Positions 1 through 10,032 of a DNA stretch of 64,000 nucleotides are shown in pieces. The notes below the pieces were generated by a model. The model had not been told where the DNA came from. It did no database searches and worked only from the letters and a program-made list of their open reading frames with translations. Position 1 is the first letter of the stretch. Each line of letters begins with the position of its first letter. Location of the stretch: contig NZ_CP118607.1 in the NCBI RefSeq assembly GCF_028898945.1, forward strand, positions 1,722,001 through 1,786,000, read 5' to 3'. This stretch comes from Pseudomonas sp. PSKL.D1. GTDB lineage: Bacteria; Pseudomonadota; Gammaproteobacteria; Pseudomonadales; Pseudomonadaceae. Both the position numbers and the translations under genes were made by a program.

Positions 1-513
1 CTGGAGCACCAGGTGCGCGACATGCTGGTGTTTGCCCGTGGCGAGCTGCCGCTGGGTGACCGGCTGACCCCAAAAGGATTGTTCCAGGCGCTGCAGCAGG
101 CCGCTCAAGCCCATGTTCAGGGGCACGCCGTGCGCTGGCAGTGCGACACCCACCTGGGTGAGTTGCTGTGCAACCGTGACACCTTGGTCGGTGCTTTGCT
201 CAACCTGATCGAAAATGCCCTGCAGGCCAGCGAGGGTGCTGCGCGGGTGAAGGTGCACCTGTACCGCCGTGGCTGCACCCTGCACCTGTGCGTCAGTGAT
301 GCTGGCAGTGGCATCGCCCCCGAACTGCTGAGCCGCCTGGGTGAGCCGTTCCTGACGACCAAGGCGACGGGCACCGGGCTTGGCCTTGCAGTGGTCAAGG
401 CGGTGGTGCGTGCCCATCAGGGCCAGATGCGCCTGCGCTCGAAGGTCGGGCGCGGCACCTGTGTCAGCGTGCAGTTGCCGCTGATCGACGGCCAGCCTGC
501 GGAGGTTGTGTGA
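1..513 (+). CDS. fleS: FleS-type flagellar sensor histidine kinase, C-terminal part (cut by window start)
   Basis: Only the C-terminal ~170 residues are present; the frame is open from base 1. The visible part is the HATPase domain of a histidine kinase: N box NLIENALQAS, G1 box DAGSGIAPE and G2 box GTGLGLAVVKAVV. The first residues (HQVRDMLVFARG) resemble the end of a dimerisation/H-box helix, so the phospho-accepting histidine lies just outside. The stop codon overlaps the ATG of the next gene by one base, the usual fleS-fleR coupling. FleS phosphorylates FleR, which drives the class III flagellar genes in Pseudomonas. The identity rests on the adjacent FleR and the downstream fliE. Confidence 0.9.
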   Translation: MEHQVRDMLVFARGELPLGDRLTPKGLFQALQQAAQAHVQGHAVRWQCDTHLGELLCNRDTLVGALLNLIENALQASEGAARVKVHLYRRGCTLHLCVSDAGSGIAPELLSRLGEPFLTTKATGTGLGLAVVKAVVRAHQGQMRLRSKVGRGTCVSVQLPLIDGQPAEVV

Positions 514-1883
514 TGGCGATCAAGGTGCTGCTGGTCGAGGACGACCGCGTCTTGCGTCAGGCCTTGGGCGATACCCTGGAGATCGGCGGCTTTGCCTATC
601 ACGCGGTCGGCAGTGCCGAAGAGGCGTTGCAGGCGGTGGCAGGCGAGGCGTTCAGCCTGGTTGTCAGTGACGTGAACATGCCGGGCATGGACGGCCACCA
701 GTTGCTGGCGCAGCTGCGCCGCCTCCACCCGCAATTGCCTGTGTTGCTGATGACAGCGCACGCCGCCGTGGAGCGTGCCGTGGAGGCCATGCGCCAAGGC
801 GCGGCGGATTACCTGGTGAAGCCGTTCGAGCCCAAGGCGCTGTTGAGCCTGGTCGAGCGCCATGCCGCCGGGCGTGTGACCGGTGACGAAGGGCCTGTCG
901 CTTGCGAGCCTGCCAGCCGCCAGTTGCTGGAGCTGGCCGCCCGTGTGGCGCGCAGCGATTCCACGGTGCTCATTTCCGGAGAGTCGGGCACGGGCAAGGA
1001 AGTGCTGGCGCGTTACATTCACCAGCAATCGTCACGGGCAGCGCAGCCATTCGTGGCAATCAACTGTGCGGCAATCCCTGACAACATGCTCGAAGCCACC
1101 TTGTTCGGCCACGAAAAAGGCGCTTTTACCGGCGCCATTGCGGCTCAGGCGGGCAAGTTCGAACAGGCTGAGGGCGGCACTTTGCTGCTCGATGAAATTT
1201 CCGAAATGCCGTTGGGCCTGCAAGCCAAGTTGCTGCGGGTGCTGCAGGAGCGTGAAGTGGAGCGCGTGGGTGGTCGCAAGCCGATCCCGCTGGACATTCG
1301 CGTGCTGGCCACCACCAACCGCGACATGGCCGGTGAGGTGGCAGCGGGGCGTTTTCGTGAAGACCTGTTCTACCGCCTTTCGGTGTTCCCCCTGGCCTGG
1401 CAGCCGTTGCGCGAGCGCAGTGGCGACATTTTGCCGTTGGCCGAGCGCCTGCTGGCGCGCCATGTGGCCAAGATGAAGCATGCCCCGGTGCGCCTTTCTG
1501 CCGCTGCCCGTGCCTGCCTGCAGGCGCATGCCTGGCCGGGCAACGTGCGCGAGCTGGACAACGCGCTGCAGCGTGCGCTGATTCTGCAGCAGGGCGGGGT
1601 GATCGAAGCGGCGGATTTTTGTCTGGCTGGCGCCATTCCCTTGTCAACTACACCGATAACCACTGCATCGCCAGCATTGGTGGAAGAGGTTGCCGACACT
1701 GGCGGCCTGGGCGACGACATGCGTCGCCACGAGTTCCAGATGATCATCGACACCTTGCGTGCCGAGCGTGGGCGCCGCAAGGAGGCCGCCGAACGTTTGG
1801 GCATCAGCCCGCGTACGCTGCGTTACAAGCTGGCGCAGATGCGTGACGCGGGGCTTGATGTGGAGGCCAGCCTGTACGGCTGA
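513..1883 (+). CDS. fleR: FleR sigma-54-dependent flagellar response regulator
   Basis: This is a 456-aa NtrC-family activator with a receiver domain (residues ~4-115, acidic pocket E9/D10/D11, phospho-acceptor D53 in [10 protein letters not shown]). Next comes an AAA+ domain with Walker A GESGTGKE, the sigma-54 contact loop GAFTGA and Walker [12 protein letters not shown] Fis-type helix-turn-helix ([18 protein letters not shown]) closes the protein. It partners with FleS to activate RpoN-dependent basal body, hook and rod genes, including the fliE promoter just downstream. The start is taken at ATG 513, overlapping the fleS stop. A GTG three bases earlier is possible but adds only one residue. 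Confidence 0.95.
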   Translation: MAIKVLLVEDDRVLRQALGDTLEIGGFAYHAVGSAEEALQAVAGEAFSLVVSDVNMPGMDGHQLLAQLRRLHPQLPVLLMTAHAAVERAVEAMRQGAADYLVKPFEPKALLSLVERHAAGRVTGDEGPVACEPASRQLLELAARVARSDSTVLISGESGTGKEVLARYIHQQSSRAAQPFVAINCAAIPDNMLEATLFGHEKGAFTGAIAAQAGKFEQAEGGTLLLDEISEMPLGLQAKLLRVLQEREVERVGGRKPIPLDIRVLATTNRDMAGEVAAGRFREDLFYRLSVFPLAWQPLRERSGDILPLAERLLARHVAKMKHAPVRLSAAARACLQAHAWPGNVRELDNALQRALILQQGGVIEAADFCLAGAIPLSTTPITTASPALVEEVADTGGLGDDMRRHEFQMIIDTLRAERGRRKEAAERLGISPRTLRYKLAQMRDAGLDVEASLYG

Positions 1884-1913
1884 CACATCCTTTTGAATAT
1901 TGATCGGGCGGGC

Positions 1914-1929
1914 TGGCACTCTTGTTGCT
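1914..1929 (+). promoter_or_regulatory. Sigma-54 (RpoN) promoter for fliE operon
   Basis: TGGCAC at 1914-1919 and TTGCT at 1925-1929 are separated by 5 bases, giving the -24/-12 arrangement (GG-N10-GC) of RpoN promoters. It lies 59 bp before the fliE ATG in the short fleR-fliE gap, as expected for a FleR- or FleQ-dependent operon. Confidence 0.85.
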
Positions 1930-1988
1930 AGTTCAGGCTATCCGCCGCATGAGTGTCAAAAAAATGCGGCCGCCGGAGAGAGAAGTCC

Positions 1989-2321
1989 ATGAGCCAAGGT
2001 GTTGAATTCAATCGTCTGATGTTGGACATGCGTGCCATGCAGGCCGAAGCCATGTCCGTGCCCAAGGCCACTGCCGCGCCCGAGTTGGCGCCGGGCCAGA
2101 GCACCTTTGCCGACATGCTCGGCCAGGCCATCGGCAAGGTGCATGAGACCCAGCAGGCGTCCACCCAACTGGCCAACGCCTTCGAAATTGGCAAGAGCGG
2201 TGTCGACCTGACCGACGTGATGATTGCTTCGCAAAAAGCCAGCGTGTCCATGCAGGCATTGACCCAGGTGCGCAACAAGGTTGTCCAGGCGTACCAGGAC
2301 ATCATGCAGATGCCGGTGTGA
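1989..2321 (+). CDS. fliE: FliE flagellar hook-basal body junction protein
   Basis: A 110-aa protein that joins the MS ring to the proximal rod in the periplasm and is one of the first substrates of the flagellar export apparatus. The C-terminal half ([31 protein letters not shown]) has the conserved FliE amphipathic helix. Start ATG 1989 is preceded by GGAGAGAAG; an upstream in-frame ATG at 1953 has no ribosome binding site and would make the protein longer than the family. It is the first gene of the fliEFGHIJ cluster behind the sigma-54 promoter. Confidence 0.95.
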   Translation: MSQGVEFNRLMLDMRAMQAEAMSVPKATAAPELAPGQSTFADMLGQAIGKVHETQQASTQLANAFEIGKSGVDLTDVMIASQKASVSMQALTQVRNKVVQAYQDIMQMPV

Positions 2322-2336
2322 GGACGGACGTAGACC

Positions 2337-4115
2337 ATGGCTGAAGCAGTCGTCGATAACGCCCCCGCCAAGAGTGGCTCGCCCGCGAGCAAGCCACCGC
2401 TGTTCGGTATGGCGTTTCTGGAAAACATCTCGCAGATGCCCATGCTGCGTCAGGTTGGCCTGCTGGTCGGCCTGGCCGCGAGCGTGGCAATCGGCTTTGC
2501 CGTGGTGCTGTGGTCGCAGCAGCCGGACTACCGCCCGCTGTACCCCAGCCTGACCGGCATGGACACCAAGCAGGTCATGGATACCCTGGCCGCTGCTGAT
2601 ATTCCCTACAACGTTGAGCCCAATTCCGGTGCTCTGCTGGTCAAGGCCGACGACCTCTCCCGTGCGCGCCTTAAACTTGCAGCTGCCGGTGTAGCGCCCA
2701 GCGATGGCAACGTAGGTTTCGAACTGCTCGACAAGGAGCAGGGCCTGGGCACCAGCCAGTTCATGGAGGCCACCCGGTACCGTCGCGGCCTGGAAGGTGA
2801 GCTGGCGCGTACGGTTTCCAGCCTGAACAACGTCAAGGCCGCCCGCGTGCACCTGGCCATCCCGAAAAGCTCGGTGTTCGTGCGTGATGAGCGCAAGCCC
2901 AGCGCCTCGGTACTGGTCGAACTGTACCCGGGCCGTGCGCTGGAAGCTGGCCAGGTGATGGCAATCGTCAACCTGGTGGCCACCAGCGTGCCAGAGCTGG
3001 ACAAGTCGCAAGTGACCGTGGTCGACCAGAAGGGCAACTTGCTGTCCGACCAGTTGCAGGATTCGGCCATGACCATGGCCGGCAAGCAGTTCGACTACAG
3101 CCGCCGCATGGAAAGCCTGCTCACCCAGCGCGTGCACAACATCCTGCAGCCGGTGCTGGGCAACGACCGCTACAAGGCCGAAGTGTCTGCCGACCTGGAC
3201 TTCAGCGCGGTCGAGTCGACCTCCGAACAGTTCAACCCCGACCAGCCTGCGCTGCGCAGCGAGCAGTCGGTCAACGAGCAGCGCTCCAGCAGCTCGGGCC
3301 CGCAAGGTGTGCCAGGTGCCTTGAGCAACCAGCCGCCGGCCGGTGCCGCTGCGCCTGAAAATGCCACCGCTGCCGCCCCGGCCGCCGGTGCCATTCAACC
3401 GGGCCAGCCTCTGGTGGATGCCAACGGCCAGCAAATCATGGACCCGGCCACCGGCCAGCCGATGCTTGCGCCGTACCCGGCCGACAAGCGCCAGCAAAGC
3501 ACCAAGAACTTCGAGCTTGACCGCTCCATCAGCCACACCCGCCAGCAGCAAGGCCGCTTGAGCCGCCTGTCGGTGGCCGTGGTGGTCGATGACCAGGCCA
3601 AGGTCGACGCCAACGGCGAAACCACGCGTACCCCGTGGGCTGCCGAAGACCTGGCGCGCTTTACCCGCCTGGTGCAGGACGCGGTGGGCTTCGACGCCAG
3701 CCGTGGCGACAGCGTGACGGTCATCAACGTGCCGTTTGCCGCCGACCGTGGCGAAGTCATCGCCGACATCGCCTTCTACCAGCAGCCGTGGTTCTGGGAC
3801 ATCGTCAAGCAAGTGCTGGGTGTGCTGTTCATCCTGGTGCTGGTGTTTGGCGTGCTTCGCCCGGTGCTCAACAACATTACCGGCGGCGGCAAGCAGGCTG
3901 CTGCGACAGACAGCGACATGGAGCTGGGCGGGATGATCGGGCTGGATGGCGAAATGGCCAACGACCGTGTCAGCCTGGGTGGCCCGACAAGCATTCTGTT
4001 GCCAAGCCCGAGCGAGGGTTACGAGGCGCAGCTCAACGCAATCAAAGGCCTGGTGGCCGAAGACCCGGGCCGCGTGGCTCAGGTCGTGAAAGAGTGGATC
4101 AACGCCGATGAGTGA
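2337..4115 (+). CDS. fliF: FliF flagellar MS-ring protein
   Basis: At 592 aa this is full length for FliF. A first transmembrane segment lies near residues 37-60 (QVGLLVGLAASVAIGFAVVLW). The large periplasmic ring-building region follows, with an Ala/Pro/Gln-rich insert around residues 325-385, and a second membrane segment near 480-505 (VLGVLFILVLVFGVLRPVL). The C-terminal cytoplasmic tail binds FliG. The protein forms the inner-membrane MS ring on which rotor and export gate assemble. Its end overlaps fliG by 8 bases, which suggests coupled translation of the two rotor partners. Confidence 0.97.
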   Translation: MAEAVVDNAPAKSGSPASKPPLFGMAFLENISQMPMLRQVGLLVGLAASVAIGFAVVLWSQQPDYRPLYPSLTGMDTKQVMDTLAAADIPYNVEPNSGALLVKADDLSRARLKLAAAGVAPSDGNVGFELLDKEQGLGTSQFMEATRYRRGLEGELARTVSSLNNVKAARVHLAIPKSSVFVRDERKPSASVLVELYPGRALEAGQVMAIVNLVATSVPELDKSQVTVVDQKGNLLSDQLQDSAMTMAGKQFDYSRRMESLLTQRVHNILQPVLGNDRYKAEVSADLDFSAVESTSEQFNPDQPALRSEQSVNEQRSSSSGPQGVPGALSNQPPAGAAAPENATAAAPAAGAIQPGQPLVDANGQQIMDPATGQPMLAPYPADKRQQSTKNFELDRSISHTRQQQGRLSRLSVAVVVDDQAKVDANGETTRTPWAAEDLARFTRLVQDAVGFDASRGDSVTVINVPFAADRGEVIADIAFYQQPWFWDIVKQVLGVLFILVLVFGVLRPVLNNITGGGKQAAATDSDMELGGMIGLDGEMANDRVSLGGPTSILLPSPSEGYEAQLNAIKGLVAEDPGRVAQVVKEWINADE

Positions 4116-5127
4116 CAATCGAGCCATTACCGCCAAGCTCAGCCGCGTCGACAAGGCGGCGATTCTTCTGCTGTCTTTGGGCGAGACCGACGCCGCCCAG
4201 GTGCTGCGGCACATGGGCCCGAAAGAAGTGCAGCGGGTGGGTGTGGCCATGGCGCAGATGGGCAATGTGCACCGCGAGCAGGTCGAGCAGGTGATGAGCG
4301 AGTTCGTCGAAATCGTCGGCGACCAGACCAGCCTGGGCGTGGGTTCCGATGGCTACATCCGCAAGATGCTCAACCAGGCCCTGGGCGAAGACAAGGCCAA
4401 CGGCCTGATCGACCGCATTCTGCTCGGTGGCAACACCAGCGGCCTGGACAGCCTCAAGTGGATGGAGCCACGTGCCGTGGCCGACGTTATCCGCTACGAG
4501 CACCCGCAGATTCAGGCCATCGTGGTCGCTTACCTCGACCCTGACCAGGCAGGTGAAGTACTGAGCAATTTCGACCACAAAGTGCGCCTGGACATCATCC
4601 TGCGCGTGTCGTCGCTCAATACCGTGCAGCCAGCGGCGCTCAAAGAGCTGAACCAGATTCTGGAGAAGCAGTTCTCGGGCAACTCCAACGCCGCGCGCAC
4701 CACTCTGGGTGGCATCAAGCGCGCAGCCGACATCATGAACTTCCTCGACAGCTCGGTGGAAGGTGCCCTGATGGACTCGATCCGCGAAGTCGACAGCGAC
4801 CTGTCGGAGCAGATCGAAGACCTGATGTTCGTCTTCAACAACCTCGCCGACGTCGACGACCGCGGTATTCAGGCGCTGTTGCGCGAGGTTTCCTCCGATG
4901 TGCTGGTGGTGTCGCTCAAGGGCGCCGACGAGCGGGTCAAGGACAAGATCTTCAAGAACATGTCCAAACGTGCCTCCGAGCTGCTGCGCGACGACCTCGA
5001 GGCCAAGGGCCCGGTGCGCGTCAGCGACGTGGAGACCGCGCAGAAGGAAATCCTCACCATCGCTCGCCGCATGGCCGAGGCCGGCGAGATCGTGCTCGGC
5101 GGCAAGGGCGCCGAGGAAATGATCTGA
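4108..5127 (+). CDS. fliG: FliG flagellar motor switch protein
   Basis: This 339-aa C-ring protein transmits torque from the stators (MotAB/MotCD) and links FliF to FliM. It has the usual three-part armadillo organisation: N-terminal FliF-binding domain (DKAAILLLSLGETDAAQVLRHM), a middle domain with the FliM-binding region, and a C-terminal torque helix with alternating charges (KGADERVKDKIFKNMSKRA). The start overlaps the end of fliF. A REP-like element lies in the 126-bp gap before fliH. Confidence 0.97.
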   Translation: MSDNRAITAKLSRVDKAAILLLSLGETDAAQVLRHMGPKEVQRVGVAMAQMGNVHREQVEQVMSEFVEIVGDQTSLGVGSDGYIRKMLNQALGEDKANGLIDRILLGGNTSGLDSLKWMEPRAVADVIRYEHPQIQAIVVAYLDPDQAGEVLSNFDHKVRLDIILRVSSLNTVQPAALKELNQILEKQFSGNSNAARTTLGGIKRAADIMNFLDSSVEGALMDSIREVDSDLSEQIEDLMFVFNNLADVDDRGIQALLREVSSDVLVVSLKGADERVKDKIFKNMSKRASELLRDDLEAKGPVRVSDVETAQKEILTIARRMAEAGEIVLGGKGAEEMI

Positions 5128-5150
5128 TCCAGCAGGCGTTCGGGCATGGT

Positions 5151-5197
5151 TGTGGGAGCGGCCTCGTGTCGCGATAGGGCCGCATGGCGGCCCCGGC
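5151..5197. repeat. REP-like palindromic element between fliG and fliH
   Basis: A GTGGGAGCGGCCTCGTGTCGCGA core is followed by a GC hairpin (GGGCCGC/GCGGCCCC). This is a variant of the Pseudomonas REP family seen repeatedly in this window, sitting in the only sizeable gap of the fliE-J cluster. Confidence 0.6.
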
Positions 5198-5253
5198 AAT
5201 TCCCACACTACGCGCAGTGCATCGCCTGCAGATGATTTTGAGTGCCAGAGACC

Positions 5254-6018
5254 ATGTCCAGCAAAGAACACCACCCCAGCGACCTGATTCGCGCCCGCGA
5301 CCTCGAAGGCGTCGACGTCTGGGCCTTGCCCAGCTTCGACCCCGAGCCGGAACCCGAGCCCGAGCCTGAGCCGGAAATCGTCGAGGAAGAGGTTGAGGAA
5401 GTGCCGCTGGAAGAAGTCCAGCCACTCACCCTTGAAGAACTCGAAGCCATCCGCCAGGAAGCCTACAACGAGGGTTTTGCCACCGGCGAGCGCGAAGGGT
5501 TTCACAGCACCCAGCTCAAGGTTCGCCAGGAGGCCGAGGAGGCGCTTGCCGCCAAGCTCGCCAGCCTTGAGCAGCTGATGGGCCACTTGCTCGACCCGAT
5601 CGCCGAGCAGGACACGCAAATCGAAAAAACCGTGGTGCACCTGGTGGCGCACATGGCCCGCCAGGTAATTGGCCGCGAACTGCGCAGCGACTCCAGCCAG
5701 ATCACCCAAGTACTGCGTGAAGCCCTCAAGCTGCTGCCCATGGGCGCAGACAACATTCGCATCCACCTCAACCCGCAGGATTTCGAACTGGCCAAAGCCC
5801 TGCGCGAGCGCCACGAAGAAAACTGGAAGCTGCTTGAGGATGACGCCCTGTTGCCCGGCGGTTGCCGCATCGAAACCGCCCACAGTCGCATCGACGCCAC
5901 CATGGAAACCCGCATCGAAAAAGTCGTGACGCAGCTGTTCGACCAGCTCCACGACCAAGCCTTGCACCCGGCAGCGCCCGACATGACCGTCGAGCTGGAA
6001 GCCCAAGATGCGCCTTGA
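5254..6018 (+). CDS. fliH: FliH flagellar export ATPase regulator
   Basis: A 254-aa regulator and stator-like partner of the FliI ATPase that docks it to the C ring. Residues ~30-55 are a run of Glu-Pro and acidic residues followed by Glu-rich helices, then the conserved FliH domain ([34 protein letters not shown]). Start ATG 5254 matches the family N-terminus ([14 protein letters not shown]); an in-frame GTG 12 bases earlier cannot be excluded. The last 11 bases overlap fliI. Confidence 0.93.
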   Translation: MSSKEHHPSDLIRARDLEGVDVWALPSFDPEPEPEPEPEPEIVEEEVEEVPLEEVQPLTLEELEAIRQEAYNEGFATGEREGFHSTQLKVRQEAEEALAAKLASLEQLMGHLLDPIAEQDTQIEKTVVHLVAHMARQVIGRELRSDSSQITQVLREALKLLPMGADNIRIHLNPQDFELAKALRERHEENWKLLEDDALLPGGCRIETAHSRIDATMETRIEKVVTQLFDQLHDQALHPAAPDMTVELEAQDAP

Positions 6019-7369
6019 CCGTACCAGCTTCGGCAAGCGCCTGGGCAGCTATGCCGAGGCCATCGAGCTGCCCGTGCAACCGGTGGTTGAAGGCCGCCTG
6101 CTGCGCATGGTCGGCCTGACCCTGGAAGCCGAAGGCCTGCGCGCCGCCGTGGGTGGGCGCTGCCTGGTGATCAACGACGACACTTACCACCCGGTGCAGG
6201 TCGAAGCCGAGGTGATGGGTTTTGCCGGCAATAAAGTGTTCCTGATGCCGGTGGGCAGCATCGCAGGCATCGCGCCGGGTGCGCGGGTGGTGCCGCTGGA
6301 TGACAGCGGCCGCCTGCCCATGGGCATGAGCATGCTCGGCCGGGTGCTGGACGGCGCCGGGCGCGCGCTGGATGGCAAGGGCGGCATGAAAGCCGAAGAC
6401 TGGGTGCCGATGGACGGGCCGATCATCAACCCGCTCAACCGCGACCCCATCAGCCAGCCGCTGGACGTGGGCATTCGCAGCATCAACGGCCTGCTCACAG
6501 TCGGCCGTGGCCAGCGCCTGGGCCTGTTCGCCGGTACTGGCGTGGGTAAATCGGTGTTGCTGGGCATGATGACGCGCTTTACCGAGGCCGAAATCATCGT
6601 GGTGGGGTTGATTGGCGAGCGGGGCCGCGAGGTGAAGGAATTCATCGAGCACATCCTGGGCGAAGAAGGGCTCAAGCGCTCCGTGGTAGTGGCATCGCCC
6701 GCGGATGACGCGCCCTTGATGCGTCTGCGCGCGGCCATGTATTGCACGCGCATTGCCGAGTACTTCCGTGACAAGGGCAAGAACGTGTTGCTGCTGATGG
6801 ATTCGCTCACCCGTTTTGCCCAGGCCCAGCGGGAAATCGCCCTGGCCATCGGCGAACCGCCGGCCACGCGCGGCTACCCGCCTTCGGTGTTCGCCAAGCT
6901 GCCCAAGCTGGTGGAGCGTGCCGGTAACGGCGAGCCCGGTGGCGGCTCGATTACCGCGTTCTATACCGTGTTGTCCGAGGGTGACGACCAGCAGGACCCC
7001 ATCGCCGACTCGGCGCGGGGGGTGCTCGACGGCCACTTCGTGCTGTCCCGGCGCCTGGCCGAAGAGGGTCATTACCCGGCCATCGACATCGAAGCCTCGA
7101 TCAGCCGGGTCATGCCCCAGGTGGTCGACCCCGACCACCTGCGCCAGGCGCAGAAGTTCAAGCAGCTGTGGTCGCGCCTGTCGCAAAGCCGTGACCTGAT
7201 CAGCGTTGGCGCCTATGTAGCTGGCGGCGACCCGGAAACCGACCTGGCCATTGCCCTGCAGCCCAAGCTGGTGGACTTCCTGCGCCAGGGGCTGGATGAA
7301 AACGTCGGCATGGGCCAGAGCCGACAACAGCTGGGCTCGATTTTCATGCCGCCGGCCAATGGCGGGTAA
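6008..7369 (+). CDS. fliI: FliI flagellum-specific ATP synthase-like ATPase
   Basis: This 453-aa F1-beta-like hexameric ATPase powers unfolding and entry of flagellar export substrates at the cytoplasmic face. The P-loop GTGVGKS (K181), the GERGREV motif and the Walker B strand [18 protein letters not shown] are all intact. Its position between FliH and FliJ gives the complete ATPase complex. Confidence 0.97.
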   Translation: MRLDRTSFGKRLGSYAEAIELPVQPVVEGRLLRMVGLTLEAEGLRAAVGGRCLVINDDTYHPVQVEAEVMGFAGNKVFLMPVGSIAGIAPGARVVPLDDSGRLPMGMSMLGRVLDGAGRALDGKGGMKAEDWVPMDGPIINPLNRDPISQPLDVGIRSINGLLTVGRGQRLGLFAGTGVGKSVLLGMMTRFTEAEIIVVGLIGERGREVKEFIEHILGEEGLKRSVVVASPADDAPLMRLRAAMYCTRIAEYFRDKGKNVLLLMDSLTRFAQAQREIALAIGEPPATRGYPPSVFAKLPKLVERAGNGEPGGGSITAFYTVLSEGDDQQDPIADSARGVLDGHFVLSRRLAEEGHYPAIDIEASISRVMPQVVDPDHLRQAQKFKQLWSRLSQSRDLISVGAYVAGGDPETDLAIALQPKLVDFLRQGLDENVGMGQSRQQLGSIFMPPANGG

Positions 7370-7372
7370 GCC

Positions 7373-7825
7373 ATGAGCATGCCCAGCCGCGCTGCGCGCC
7401 TTGCCCCGGTGGTGGACATGGCCGAAGAGGCCGAACGCAAGGCCGCCCAGCGGCTGGGGCATTTCCAGCAGCTGGTGGCGCAGGCCCAGGCCAAGCTGGC
7501 CGAGTTGGAAACGTTCCGCGAGGGTTACCAGGCGCAGTGGATCAGCCGTGGCGGGCAGGGCGTCAACGGCAGCTGGTTGCTGAATTACCAGCGCTTTCTG
7601 GCGCAACTTGAAACAGCCATGACCCAGCAGCGCCAGAGCCTGACCTGGCACCAGACCAATTTGCGCAATGCCCGCGGTACCTGGCAGCAGGCCTACGCCC
7701 GGGTCGAGGGTTTGCGCAAGCTGGTGCAGCGTTACATGGACGAGGCGCGGCGGGCGGAAGACAAGCGTGAGCAGCGCTTGCTGGATGAATTGTCGCAGCG
7801 GTTGCCCAGGCAGGGGCATCTGTAA
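7373..7825 (+). CDS. fliJ: FliJ flagellar export chaperone/ATPase stalk
   Basis: A 150-aa, highly charged and almost entirely helical protein with long heptad-like stretches, as expected for the FliJ coiled coil. FliJ sits in the FliI hexamer like the gamma subunit of F1 and escorts empty chaperones. It starts three bases after the fliI stop. A REP pair follows immediately and marks the end of the fliE-J transcription block. Confidence 0.9.
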   Translation: MSMPSRAARLAPVVDMAEEAERKAAQRLGHFQQLVAQAQAKLAELETFREGYQAQWISRGGQGVNGSWLLNYQRFLAQLETAMTQQRQSLTWHQTNLRNARGTWQQAYARVEGLRKLVQRYMDEARRAEDKREQRLLDELSQRLPRQGHL

Positions 7826-7828
7826 ATA

Positions 7829-7910
7829 CCTGTGCTGGCCTCATCGCGGATAAATCCGCTCCTACACGGCTTCTGTAGGAGCGGATTTATCCGCGATTGG
7901 CCAGCACAGG
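7829..7910. repeat. Inverted REP pair (BIME) after fliJ
   Basis: Two copies of the ATCGCGGATAAATCCGCTCC repeat face each other across a 7-base loop, extended by matching CCTGTGCTGGCC/GGCCAGCACAGG flanks. The arms are ~37 bases with a small mismatch. The position, downstream of fliJ and before the hsbA gene, is typical for REP elements. Confidence 0.9.
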
Positions 7911-7985
7911 CAAACCTTGCCACCCCACCCACCACCTGCTACACCTTGAAGAGTTGCATTCGCCATCATCGAAGGAATCGCTAGC

Positions 7986-8291
7986 ATGGCAGTCGAAACC
8001 GATTATTCGCAGGACAGCAACAAGCTCACGATCAAGATCAAAGGGCGCTTCGATTTCGGCAAGCATCAGGAATTTCGCGATGCCTATGAGCGCCAGCCCA
8101 AGCGCCCCGATTCGGTGGTGGTCGACCTGAAAGACACCACCTACCTCGACAGCTCCGCCCTGGGCATGCTGCTGTTGCTGCGTGACCACGCCGGCGGCGA
8201 CGAGTCGGATGTGCGTGTGGTGCATGCAAGCTCTGACGTGCGCAAGATCCTGGCCATCTCCAACTTCGAAAAACTGTTCGACATCAGTTGA
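7986..8291 (+). CDS. hsbA: HsbA STAS-domain anti-sigma factor antagonist
   Basis: A 101-aa single STAS domain with the phosphorylatable serine in the canonical loop YLDSSALGML (S56). In P. aeruginosa, HsbA is phosphorylated by HsbR, and its phosphorylation state switches it between the anti-sigma factor FlgM and a diguanylate cyclase. This links the HptB phosphorelay to flagellar gene expression and the motile/sessile decision. The name is given from sequence and from the gene order hsbA-hsbR-hptB. The start has AGGAATC upstream. Confidence 0.85.
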   Translation: MAVETDYSQDSNKLTIKIKGRFDFGKHQEFRDAYERQPKRPDSVVVDLKDTTYLDSSALGMLLLLRDHAGGDESDVRVVHASSDVRKILAISNFEKLFDIS

Positions 8292-8299
8292 GCGCTGCG

Positions 8300-9991
8300 A
8301 TGCCTGCCGAACAGGCTTTGACCGTGCTGGTGGCTGAAGACGGTGCCGTCGACCGGTTGCTGTTGGCGCAGATCGTGAAGCGCCACGGGCACGAGGTGTT
8401 TACCGCCGAAAACGGCGAGCAGGCCGTGGCGCTGTTCGCCGAAAAGCGCCCGCAACTGGTGTTGCTCGACGCGATGATGCCGGTGATGGACGGCTTCGAG
8501 GCGGCCCGGCAGATCAAGGCGCTGGCCGGCGAGGCGCTGGTGCCGATCATTTTCCTGACCTCGCTGAACGAGGAGGACGCCCTGGTGCGCTGCCTGGAAG
8601 CCGGGGGCGACGACTTCATGGCCAAGCCCTACAGCGCGGTGATCCTCGGCGCCAAGATTCGCGCCATGGACCGCCTGCGCCGGCTGCAGGCCACGGTGCT
8701 GGAGCAACGAGACCAGATTACCCGCCATCACCACCACCTGCTCAACGAGCAGCGGGTGGCCAAGGCTGTCTTCGACAAAGTGGCGCACTCCGGTTGCATC
8801 AATGCGCCGAATATCCGCTACCTGCAGTCGCCTTATGCCCTGTTCAACGGCGACTTGCTGCTGGCGGCGTTCACCCCCTCGGGTGACATGCATGTGCTGC
8901 TGGGCGATTTCACCGGTCACGGGTTGCCGGCGGCGGTCGGCGCGATGCCGTTGGCCGAAGTGTTCTACGGCATGACCGCCAAGGGTTATGGCCTGGCGCA
9001 GATCCTGCGGGAAATGAATGCCAAGCTCAAACGCATCCTGCCGGTGGACATGTTTTGCTGCGCGCTGCTGCTGAATCTGAGTATGCAGCGCGGTTCGGTG
9101 GAGGTGTGGAGTGGCGGCATGCCGGACGGTTACCGGCTCTCCGCAGATGGCCAGGTGCTGGCCAGCCTGCAGTCACGCCATCTACCGCTGGGCATCCTGG
9201 CGCCCGAGCAGTTTGACGACAGCACTGAAGTGCTGCCGCTGGCACCTGGGGAGCGGTTGTTGTTGCTGTCGGACGGTGTGGTCGACACGTCGGATGAGCA
9301 AGAGCGGTTGTTCGGCGTGGAGCGCCTGCGTGCGGTGCTGGAAGCCAACCGAGTGCCGGAGCGGTTGTTCGACGAAGTGATGCAGGCCCTGGCGCAGTTC
9401 GGTGGCGCACCCAGGGACGATATCAGTTTGTGTGATGTGCGCATGTTCACCCCTGAAGAGCGGGTGCCGACGCCTACCCTGTATTCCGACAGCGGGCGCT
9501 CCAGCCCGCTTGACTGGTCATTGAGCTTCGAGTTGCGGGGCGAAAGCCTGAAGCGGTTCAACCCGGTGCCTTATCTGGTGCAGCTGCTGCAGGAAATCCA
9601 TGGCTTGCGCCCGCGAACCGGCGCCTTGCACAGTGTGCTCAGCGAGTTGTACTCCAATGCCCTGGAGCACGGTGTGTTAGGCCTGGATTCACGGCTAAAG
9701 CGTGATGTGCACGGGTTTGCCGACTACTATCAGGAGCGCGCCAGGCGTTTGGCGGTGCTCGAGGAAGGCTTTGTGCGTATCGACCTGCGGGTGGAACCGC
9801 TGGGTGAAGGTGGGCGTCTGACCATTGAGGTTCGCGACAGTGGTGCCGGCTTTGATGTGCAGCGGGTGTTGACGCGACCGGCACGGGAACAGCGATTGAG
9901 TGGCCGTGGCGTGAATCTGGTACAACGCCTGGGCAGCCATGCCCAATGGTGCGAAGGGGGGCGCTGCGCTTGTGTGCAGTTCGACTGGTGA
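8300..9991 (+). CDS. hsbR: HsbR: receiver - PP2C phosphatase - HATPase anti-sigma regulator
   Basis: A 563-aa three-domain regulator. The N-terminal receiver has D57 in LLDAMMPVMDG. The middle SpoIIE/PP2C phosphatase has metal-site motifs GDFTGHGLPA and LLSDGVVDT. The C-terminal HATPase-like serine kinase includes HSVLSELYSNALEHG and VRDSGAGFD. In P. aeruginosa the homologue both phosphorylates and dephosphorylates HsbA under control of HptB. The start is ambiguous: TTG 8288 overlaps the hsbA stop, and ATG 8300 is 12 bases further. I prefer ATG, though no strong ribosome site favours either. Confidence 0.88.
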   Translation: MPAEQALTVLVAEDGAVDRLLLAQIVKRHGHEVFTAENGEQAVALFAEKRPQLVLLDAMMPVMDGFEAARQIKALAGEALVPIIFLTSLNEEDALVRCLEAGGDDFMAKPYSAVILGAKIRAMDRLRRLQATVLEQRDQITRHHHHLLNEQRVAKAVFDKVAHSGCINAPNIRYLQSPYALFNGDLLLAAFTPSGDMHVLLGDFTGHGLPAAVGAMPLAEVFYGMTAKGYGLAQILREMNAKLKRILPVDMFCCALLLNLSMQRGSVEVWSGGMPDGYRLSADGQVLASLQSRHLPLGILAPEQFDDSTEVLPLAPGERLLLLSDGVVDTSDEQERLFGVERLRAVLEANRVPERLFDEVMQALAQFGGAPRDDISLCDVRMFTPEERVPTPTLYSDSGRSSPLDWSLSFELRGESLKRFNPVPYLVQLLQEIHGLRPRTGALHSVLSELYSNALEHGVLGLDSRLKRDVHGFADYYQERARRLAVLEEGFVRIDLRVEPLGEGGRLTIEVRDSGAGFDVQRVLTRPAREQRLSGRGVNLVQRLGSHAQWCEGGRCACVQFDW

Positions 9992-10032
9992 AGCGGCCGA
10001 GGCTTAATCCGGCTTGATCAAGGAGTGAACAA

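Noticed and set aside
1956..4265. 769-codon minus-strand open frame opposite fliE-fliF-fliG
   Set aside because: It covers three recognised genes on the opposite strand. It is His/Gln/Arg-rich shadow translation caused by high third-position GC, without domains or a ribosome site.
4099..7819. Long minus-strand frames opposite fliG-fliH-fliI-fliJ (645 and 683 codons)
   Set aside because: Same shadow effect; the sense genes are intact, conserved flagellar genes with overlapping starts.
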